NCBI GenBank assembly: GCA_026770585.1
Contig: MU646314.1
Coordinates: forward strand, 422,706-440,624
Direction: 5' to 3'
DNA length: 17,919 nucleotides
From: Baffinella frigidus
Taxonomy: Eukaryota > Cryptophyceae > Cryptomonadales > Baffinellaceae
Shown here in pieces: positions 12,828 to 17,919 of the stretch. The position numbers and the translations under genes were made by a program. The notes beneath the pieces were generated by a model. That model was not told the DNA's origin and did no database searches. It worked only from the letters and a program-made list of their open reading frames with translations. The number at the start of each line of letters is the position of its first letter. Position 1 is the stretch's first letter.

Positions 12828-12927
12828 TCCCTTAAGTGACCAGGCCTCCAAATTTGGGGGCCTGAGGTCCTAGGCTGGTCCTAGGGCCCTACGGTAGGGC
12901 GTATGAGCCTACTGGGCACTTAAGGGA
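12828..12927 (-). mobile_element. Family A element (A5)
   Basis: TCCCTTAAGTGACCAG and ACTGGGCACTTAAGGGA, interior in opposite orientation to A4, from which it is about 50 bases away. Confidence 0.72.
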
Positions 12928-13339
12928 TGGGAGCGGTTCTTCCGAGGACGGGCGAGGCGGGCCTTTAGGTCCTTTGGGTCCTTTATGTTCTTTATGTTCT
13001 TCGAGCTCCCAACATAGGTGGACATCGGAACTTGTTTTGCAGAAAAGCCATGCTTTCTTTCGGATCACATTCAGCCCCCCCGGTGCAGAGGATCGCGGCA
13101 GAAATCGGCTAAAGGGTCCTCATCGGGCGTACACCAGACAAACACCCCAGCACTGAAACAAAGAGCCTGTACCTCTTTGGTCTAACTCAAACGCCGCAGG
13201 GCCTTTCGGCCCAAGTAATAAGTCCGTGCGTTCTCCTGCGCGCGGCTGGACGCAGTAGAACGGTGCAGCGGTGGGGGCCGGCAGCGGCAACCATGGCGAC
13301 GGCGGTGGCAGCGGTGCCCCGTGAATGACGCTGGAGTCA

Positions 13340-13740
13340 ACAGGAGGGAGACCAGCAGCTCATGCGAGCTTGGGAACGATGCGGGAGACGAGGCTGGACA
13401 ACAAGGCTAGATGCTGGCGACAAGGCTGGAGACGATGCGGGTGACGAGACGAGCGAGGCTGGAAACGATTCTGGAGACGAGGCGGAGCTGGCGAGCTGTG
13501 GACAAAACGTGGGCTGGCGAGCTCTGGACAAAACGTGGGGGGAAGAGCTTGTGGTGAGCTTGACCAACGTAGACGCTGGAAGATCCAGCGGCTGCAAGAA
13601 CGGCGCGCTCGACCAACGCAAACGCTGGAAGACCCTGCGGCTGCAAGAAGAGCGACGAGCAAGAACGGCGAGCAAGAACGGCGAGCAAGTGCGGCGAGCA
13701 AGACGGGCAGCCACGAACGAGCACAGCGGTTGAGCGGTTG
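13340..13740. repeat. Degenerate minisatellite, purine-rich
   Basis: Loose repeats of GCTGGAGACGATGCGG, CTGGCGAGCTSTGGAC and GACCAACGYARACGCTGG (48-base period at 13561 and 13609). Open frames occur in every direction and look like repeat shadows. The stretch 13112-13339 is GC-rich with no feature I can support. Confidence 0.6.
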
Positions 13741-13807
13741 GGCTGAGAAGCCCAAGGTCAGCATGATCAACTGGCAGCGAGGTGCACGATTGAGCTGGGA
13801 AGCGCAA

Positions 13808-13970
13808 GTTCGTGAAGACCCAAGAACGACGCGCCCGCCGCGAAACGTACGTTGAAGACCAAGAACAGAGAGCCCGCTGCGGCCCATGCGTTCAAGACCA
13901 TGAACTACGAGCCCGCTGAGAGGCACGTCCGTTCAAAACCAAGACCGAAGCGCCCGCTGCGGCAAGTCGT
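13808..13970 (+). repeat. About 40-base tandem repeats
   Basis: Units beginning GTTCGTGAAGACC, GTTGAAGACCAAG, GTTCAAGACCATG and GTTCAAAACCAAG start at 13808, 13851, 13890 and 13931 and share the core GCCCGCTG. Confidence 0.8.
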
Positions 13971-14004
13971 GTGTAGTATTGAGAATTGATACAGGAAAAA
14001 GTTG

Positions 14005-14142
14005 GGGGAGACGTGTGCACGTCTTCCTTGAAGTAAGTTAGGGGAGACGTATGCACGTCTCCTTAGAATGAAAGAAGCTGGGGGAGACGTGTGCACGTCT
14101 TCCTTGAAGGGGACACTTTGGGGGAGACGTGTGTACGTCTCC
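14005..14142. repeat. Four regularly spaced palindromes
   Basis: GGGGAGACGTGTGCACGTCT and close variants begin at 14005, 14041, 14081 and 14121. Each can fold on itself (GGAGACGT with ACGTCTCC). Spacing is 36 to 40 bases, similar to the preceding array. Confidence 0.85.
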
Positions 14143-14175
14143 TGTTGGGTGGAGAATAAGGGGACTCGCGATCAC

Positions 14176-14230
14176 AGCGATGTAGCTCTTGTGGGAGCGC
14201 TGTGGGAGTACGATGACTTCGAAGAAGGGT
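14176..14230 (-). CDS. Candidate exon, - strand
   Basis: After CAACTCAG the frame reads PFFEVIVLPQRSHKSYIA and then GTGATC. Third positions are mostly G or C. The phase does not follow directly from the candidate exon at 14452-14493, so a further exon would be needed between them. The opposite strand is open too (ALWEYDDFEEG). Confidence 0.3.
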
Positions 14231-14451
14231 CTGAGTTGTACGGTTGTGTACTCCCTCCACGTTCGCTACCGCTAGAACGGAAGGTAGCATGGGGGAGTAT
14301 GGGTAGGAACTCGGTGGGGAACTCCGATGTAGTGGGGAACTCCGATGTTTGGTGACGTGACCGCTCTTGAGGGGTTGCACGTGACCGGGGAAATACAGGA
14401 CACAAGCATGATGCACATATGCTCCAGGCATGCGGCCTGGGATCCTCACAC

Positions 14452-14493
14452 GGTAGCGGAGCCCGCGTCGCGGTTGCTTGTCAGGTAGTCGGT
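14452..14493 (-). CDS. Short candidate exon, - strand
   Basis: Fourteen codons TDYLTSNRDAGSAT lie between CCTGAG and the donor GTGTGAG. Twelve third positions are G or C. GACTACCTGA is repeated just upstream, in the manner of the 5'-edge echoes elsewhere. Too short to be confident. Confidence 0.28.
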
Positions 14494-14583
14494 CTCAGGT
14501 AGTCAGTCGACACTCGTGGGTGGACCTCACGTGCTCCACTAAGAAGCAGCCACCGTAGTCCTGTCCTCCCGAATTATCGGGGG

Positions 14584-14677
14584 GCATTTCAAGCCCCTTA
14601 CCCTGAAATGAATTGCAATTCGTACCAGTATCGTTTAGATTGACACATCATCGCAGGCCCCGGTATCTGCTAAGTGA
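14584..14677 (+). repeat. Interspersed repeat family H, copy 2
   Basis: Matches 1371-1469 along its length with scattered changes: CATTTCAAGCCCCTTACC, GTACCAGTATCGTTTAGAT, ACACATCATCG, CTGCTAAGTG. Confidence 0.65.
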
Positions 14678-14749
14678 AAAACAAACATTTTTCTTGGCCC
14701 AAACCCGAAGCCCTTCTCAGTAGCCCCAAATCGAAACCAGTTGAAACCG

Positions 14750-14932
14750 TCCTTTAGGTCCTTTACAGGGGTACCTCGCTGATAAGAAACGTCCATCCCC
14801 CTAGGATCACCATAGGGCCCTAGGCATGGGCCTACTGTAGGGTCCTAGGAGGAGGCGGTTTCTTATGAGCAAGGTACCCATGTAGGTTCTTTTGACTCCC
14901 ACCATAGGCGGACACGGAAACGTATCCTACAG
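14750..14932 (-). mobile_element. Family C arm (C4) interrupted by element B4
   Basis: The C arm reads TCCTTTAGGTCCTT at 14750, is cut at TA, and resumes GGTTCTTTTGACTCCCACC at 14885. The uninterrupted arm in C2 shows a single TA at this point. Confidence 0.82.
14764..14884 (+). mobile_element. Family B element (B4), nested in C4
   Basis: Ends TACAGGGGTACCTCGCTG and GAGCAAGGTACCCATGTA; TA duplicated on both sides. Confidence 0.85.
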
Positions 14933-15001
14933 GATATACATGTGATCGACGCTGTTCTGAGACAATGCCCTAACTTGCAGCTTGTCAAAGCCGCCAAGTG
15001 G
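14933..15001 (+). CDS. Candidate exon, strand uncertain
   Basis: After CCTACAG, which is also the end of element C4, the frame reads DIHVIDAVLRQCPNLQLVKA then AKW, and element D3 begins five bases later. Third-position GC is only moderate. On the - strand LQVRALSQNSVDHMYIL-stop is also open. Confidence 0.22.
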
Positions 15002-15005
15002 CGTT

Positions 15006-15143
15006 CCACACAGCGGACTACGGACCTTTCATCAAAAGTCGACTTACTCTGTGGGCAGTTAACTTTCAAGATTTTCTAATGCAAATTTGGCCACGTTACC
15101 GCTGAATCTAGGGGTCCCGAAACCCTCGTAGCCCACCGTATGG
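15006..15143 (+). mobile_element. Family D element (D3)
   Basis: CCACACAGCGGACTACGG to GTAGCCCACCGTATGG, 138 bases, close to the complement of D2 (AGTTAACTTT, GGCCACGTTACC). Confidence 0.78.
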
Positions 15144-15285
15144 CAGGTTATGAGCACCCCCTGTAGGTTACGAGTCGCGGATCCTGGGAGCAGGGTGGTT
15201 CTCGCACACTGTGTGGTCACGGTGTCCATCAAGTGCTGTGCAGTCGTACTCGAATGGTATCTTCACACAATTTAGAACACACACA

Positions 15286-15385
15286 CCGACCGGAATTGCG
15301 CGTTTTTTTAACTTGATAAAAACGCACCGAGCGGAGTCTCTCCCGGTTTTCTTAATTTAAGAAAACGGACACCGCCCGATGTCGG
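15286..15385. repeat. Hairpin-rich stretch
   Basis: GGAATTGCGCGTTTTTTTAA, AAAACGCACCGAGCGG and TTTTCTTAATTTAAGAAAAC give several short hairpins with CCGAGCGGAG or CCGCCCGATG spacers. The stretch 15144-15285 shows nothing recognisable. Confidence 0.4.
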
Positions 15386-15467
15386 AGCACCCGTGTTCTT
15401 GTAGCCCAGATTCCCCATGCAGGGTTATCCCGTGCTCCTATGAAGCAGTGTTCGCCATGGCGAAAAC

Positions 15468-15539
15468 CTGGGCGATAAAAACCTCTCTGAACTCACGCTC
15501 CGACGCGTTCGAAAGGCTCCAGAGGAAGCGCTGTACCGC
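15468..15539 (-). CDS. Exon of unknown protein, - strand
   Basis: Between CACCGCAG and the donor GTTTTC are 24 codons reading AVQRFLWSLSNASEREFREV then FIAQ, phase 0 at both ends. Another donor after FRE is possible. The + strand frame with RKRCTACGARR is open across the same DNA but was judged weaker, since it has no clear acceptor. Confidence 0.42.
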
Positions 15540-15640
15540 CTGCGGTGCGCGCCGGACATTCAGGGGAGGCAGGTGTTCTGGACTCCGCTATCTGATACAG
15601 GGCTTTCTCGCGAGTAAGGACACGCACCACCCTAGGGTCC

Positions 15641-15836
15641 TACAGGGATACCTCGCCTATGAGAACACGCTTGCTCGGGGGTCGGTCGGTCTTTGTGTTC
15701 TTCAATTAGTACCAGATGTTTGGTTGACTAAACGCGAGATTTCGTCAACCCTCCGGTACTAAATCAAGAACACGCAGGGGTCGAATCCGTTCCGTATTCT
15801 TGAGTGACGAGTTCCTGTACACGAGGTATTCCTGTA
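15641..15836 (+). mobile_element. Family B-like element with inner hairpin (B5)
   Basis: Ends TACAGGGATACCTCGC and ACGAGGTATTCCTGTA. Inside, TTGTGTTCTTCAATTAGTACC pairs in large part with GGTACTAAATCAAGAACACG. Confidence 0.6.
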
Positions 15837-15906
15837 CGGTAGGTGTATTCCTTGTTTGTGATCGGATCACACGGATCACCAACGACCAACTTACGGCCAC
15901 CACGCA

Positions 15907-16011
15907 TATCCCTCAAGTGGCGAGTAGGCGCATACGCCCTACCGTAGGGCCCTAGGACCTGCCTAGAACCTGTAGGGGGTCTTTTAAGACCCCCTCGCCA
16001 CTTAAGGGATA
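15907..16011 (+). mobile_element. Family A element (A6)
   Basis: TATCCCTCAAGTGGCGAG and CTCGCCACTTAAGGGATA with TA at each end; centre CCGTAGGGCCCTAGGACC. The best preserved A copy. From 16012 to 16435 I see only short hairpins. Confidence 0.82.
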
Positions 16012-16435
16012 CTGCAATCGTTGCATGGAAGCAATGTTGGCATCATGAACGGTTTCTCCTCTGGGACTCGGGGGGGTGCATGGTGGCCATGTGGCATCAC
16101 AAAGCTCTCTCTCTCTATCCACTAGAGGCAGCCCGTGGCCTTACTAAAAAAATGTCGTGTTTCACAGTCGCATCCAGGTTTGTACCAGAGCTGGTCACGT
16201 GGCGTAACGATAATCCGTACGGCGGTGTTGCTGTACGCAACTTTAAGGTCTCTCATCTGGTACCCATACCCTCAAAGGTCTCTCCCCCGCTCGGGAGGCT
16301 ACGCAGAACATCTCTCCCGGATATCCGGGGATAACGTGACCAACGTTGCTGACGTGTGGCATGTTTCCTTGAGAAAGAATCCACTAATTAATTTAGAATG
16401 TTCCCCGTAGTGTTCCGAGTGGTGGGGTTCGCAAC

Positions 16436-16504
16436 CTGTGGGTCGAGCGCGAGAGTCTCGAGAAGATGCTTCGAGAGGTGTGCGTCCCAATCCTCCCCGC
16501 ACGC
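16436..16504 (-). CDS. Exon of unknown protein, - strand
   Basis: Between GTGCAG and the donor GTTGCG are 23 codons reading ACGEDWDAHLSKHLLETLAL then DPQ, phase 0 at both ends. The + strand is also open (RNLWVERESLEKMLREVCV) but lacks a clear donor, so the - strand is preferred. Family E element E3 lies 10 bases upstream of it. Confidence 0.42.
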
Positions 16505-16514
16505 CTGCACGCGA

Positions 16515-16697
16515 CCACACCAGGCGGATCAAGCACCCTTTTTAAAACCCCGGGGAGCTATGCAAGAGAACCAGTGGGAAGTAATTTTCATAGGGGTTGT
16601 CACGTGGCCGCCCGGAAAGCGGGCGGTCACGTGACCAACTCCATACAAAACGCCTACAATCGAGATTTAAAAAGGGTGTTTGGGTAGCCTCGTGTGG
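16515..16697 (+). mobile_element. Family E element (E3)
   Basis: CCACACCAGGCGGATCAAG to GGGTAGCCTCGTGTGG; inside GTTGTCACGTGGCCGCCC and GGGCGGTCACGTGACCAAC form the central stem. Confidence 0.8.
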
Positions 16698-16883
16698 GAC
16701 AAAGGATAGTGGCTGACTAAACCAGTGCGATGTTGTACCAGGATGGTGACTTATCCGGGCAGCATGTGCTCGAACTAGGAAACGCACGAATCAGTTAAGA
16801 GATGTGGGATACCTCAAGGTATGGCACCGTTCCTTGCTCGCATAGCACGACCGCGGAAAGCTCAGGAACAGCGCAGGAAGTTG

Positions 16884-16955
16884 GGGTGGGGGGTTTGGGG
16901 TTTGGGGTTCAGGGTTTAAGGTTTAGGGGTTCAGGGTTGATGGTTTAGGGTTGAA
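16884..16955 (-). repeat. Telomere-like tract
   Basis: GGGGTTTGGGGTTTGGGG, then GGGTTCAGGGTTTAAGG variants on the + strand. The stretch 16698-16883 holds nothing I can support. Confidence 0.85.
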
Positions 16956-16956
16956 C

Positions 16957-17100
16957 ATGGTTGATACATGGTTGATACATGGTTGATATATGGTTGATAT
17001 ATGGTTGACAGGAAAAACAAGTGCCGTGCAGAGGGAGCGCTACATCGCCGCATGGTTGATATATGGTTGATATATGGTGGGCGGTTCATTTTTTTGACAG
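16957..17100 (-). repeat. (TGGTTGATATA)n units with copy of exon 3' edge
   Basis: ATGGTTGATACATGG and ATGGTTGATATATGG repeats flank 17012-17051. That inner piece copies the 3' edge of the exon at 17203-17114 (AGCGCTCCCTCTGCACG on the - strand, followed by GC instead of GT). Confidence 0.8.
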
Positions 17101-17113
17101 GAAATATCCGTAC

Positions 17114-17203
17114 CGTGCGGAGAGAGCGCTGCATCCCCGCGAGGTCCGACAGGAGCGAGTGGCTCTGCGCGTCGTTCGGGTTGCCCGCCGGGGTGCGCGC
17201 GCA
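17114..17203 (-). CDS. Exon of unknown protein, - strand
   Basis: Between AAACAG and the donor GTACGG lie 30 codons reading CARTPAGNPNDAQSHSLLSD then LAGMQRSLRT. By eye 29 of 30 third positions are G or C, the strongest bias in the window. Both edges are echoed in the neighbouring introns: the 5' edge at 17741-17776 and the 3' edge at 17012-17051. A + strand reading (RERCIPARSDRSEWLCASFG, donor GTTCGG) is also open and cannot be fully excluded. It is phase 0 at both ends and may be an early exon of the SET gene. Confidence 0.5.
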
Positions 17204-17330
17204 CTGTTTCACGGGTTCGGGTTCAGGGTTTAGAGGTGCCACGCCGGAGGCCTCGAGGGAAACCGACGCCTTATCCACGTCAGATCTGACGTCGGGTATT
17301 CGAGGGATTTCTTCTTGAAAGATGTCAAAA

Positions 17331-17684
17331 GTGGAGGGTGGAGTAGTGGAAGTTTTAGGGCGAACTTCCAGGCCGCGCCCTAAAAATCTGAGAACGGATT
17401 TGTGAAACAGAAACAGAAGTTGGTTCACTAATGTGGATTCAGATTTTTGAGGCGCGGCCGGGAACATGCCGAAACCCCCCCTCGATTTCTCGAATTTGGG
17501 CCCCAAAACCTCGATTTCTTACAACAAGGCGAAAAGTTCGGCATGTAACCGGCCACGGCTAAAAAATCTGAGACCACATTTGTGAACCAACTTTTGATTC
17601 TGTTTCACAAATGTGGTTTCAGATTTGTGGGCCGCGGCCGGGAAGAACATGGAACCCCACAAAACGCCCACTACTCCACCCTCC
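17331..17684. repeat. Composite inverted structure of two hairpins (family F)
   Basis: F1 (17370-17459) and F2 (17551-17640) share arms with AAAAATCTGAGA and TCAGATTT. Their loops are reverse complements of each other (AAACAGAAACAGAAGTTGG against CCAACTTTTGATTCTGTTT). The outer ends TGGAGGGTGGAGTAGTGG and CCACTACTCCACCCTCC-like also pair, so the whole is one large inverted repeat. Confidence 0.75.
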
Positions 17685-17739
17685 AAAAGTGGATGTTTCA
17701 AGCCTTCTGGCGTGGTAGGGTTGGGGGATTGGGAGATTT

Positions 17740-17776
17740 GGGTTGCCCGCCGGGGCGCGCGCGCACTGTTTTACGG
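17740..17776 (-). repeat. Copy of exon 5' edge with acceptor
   Basis: On the - strand GTAAAACAG is followed by TGCGCGCGCGCCCCGGCGGG and CAACCC, copying the start of the exon at 17203, upstream of it. Confidence 0.85.
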
Positions 17777-17784
17777 TTTCGGGT

Positions 17785-17816
<32 letters not shown>

Positions 17817-17919
17817 GGTTTTAGGGGTTAGGGGTTTAGGGTCTAGGGTTTGGGGTTTGGGGTTTGGGGTTTGGGGTTTGGGGTTTGGGGTTTGGGGTTT
17901 GGGGTTTGGGGTTTGGGGT
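17777..17919 (-). repeat. Telomere-like tract to window end
   Basis: GGGTTGA heptamers change to TTTAGGG-like and then to long (TTTGGGG)n on the + strand. The tract runs out of the window. Confidence 0.92.

Larger units (their letters stand above)
12209..13111. mobile_element. Composite family C element with extended inverted ends (C3)
   Basis: Left C arm 12281-12340 and right arm 12964-13042 are inverted. Pairing extends outward: 12209-12280 (GGTTTCTGCTGCGATCC...CGATCCGAAAGGAA) matches the complement of 13043-13111. Elements B3, A4 and A5 and the candidate exon at 12424 lie inside. Confidence 0.6.

Noticed and set aside
13273-13326. ATG in a good context (AACCATGGCG) as a gene start
   Set aside because: The frame ends after 11 codons and no donor follows that would extend it convincingly.
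13337-13926. Overlapping open frames of 100-190 codons on both strands
   Set aside because: The stretch is a degenerate tandem repeat with few stops in any frame; composition is biased and no domain is visible.
14005-14142. CRISPR-like array
   Set aside because: Spacers are only 14-20 bases, partly similar to each other, and the surroundings are clearly eukaryotic.
15379-15762. + strand frame with RKRCTACGARR, possibly zinc-binding
   Set aside because: Only one CxxC pair, no clear acceptor, and the - strand has a cleaner exon at the same place.
17101-17214. + strand exon RERCIPARSDRSEWLCASFG
   Set aside because: The splice borders are plausible, but third-position GC is stronger on the - strand, and the echoed 3' edge at 17776 lacks the + strand GT.
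17777-17919. Chromosome end
   Set aside because: The heptamers vary and similar tracts occur throughout the window next to exons, so this is better read as an internal telomere-like tract.

Overview
This window looks like nuclear DNA of an intron-rich eukaryote, most likely an alga or other protist. Coding sequence is broken into short exons of about 40 to 114 bases. Exons have G or C at most third codon positions, while introns are full of hairpin-forming repeats, microsatellites and variants of the TTTAGGG telomere heptamer used by plants, many algae and some alveolates. Most introns fit GT-AG and one fits GC-AG. I cannot name the species from the sequence. I see no bacterial-style operon, rRNA, tRNA or CRISPR array.

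Layout. From 179 to 8505 on the + strand lie the last eight exons of a fatty-acid elongase of the ELO family. The N-terminal exons are upstream of the window. The chain carries the HxxHH box and ends in a KKxx endoplasmic-reticulum retrieval signal. From 8506 to 9145 is a convergent intergenic stretch with two hairpin elements, a double GTCACGTGAC site and, at its far end, the opposite gene's possible poly(A) signal. From 11400 down to 9146 on the - strand are the last exons of a SET-domain protein, probably a lysine methyltransferase, containing DATRVSNAARFFNHGC and the IAFITNRNIKK...DYN end of the domain. Between 11600 and 17919 five further short exons on the - strand (17203-17114, 16504-16436, 15539-15468, 14493-14452, 14230-14176) have good splice borders and may be earlier exons of the same gene. 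They are embedded in mobile-element copies, degenerate minisatellites and telomere-like tracts.

The most striking feature is what I call exon-edge echoes. Around many exons the first or last 20 to 50 bases, with the splice site and some adjoining intron, are repeated once or twice inside the neighbouring intron. Copies of 5' edges always lie upstream of the exon and copies of 3' edges always lie downstream. The copies are diverged, many keep a usable AG or GT, and several are separated by later insertions of palindromic elements. This is what repeated tandem duplication across splice junctions would leave, and it gives the introns a stock of decoy splice sites. At least eight families of short palindromic elements (called A to H here) are scattered through the introns and spacers. 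Families A and B insert at TA; one B copy is nested inside a C copy and shows the TA duplication directly.
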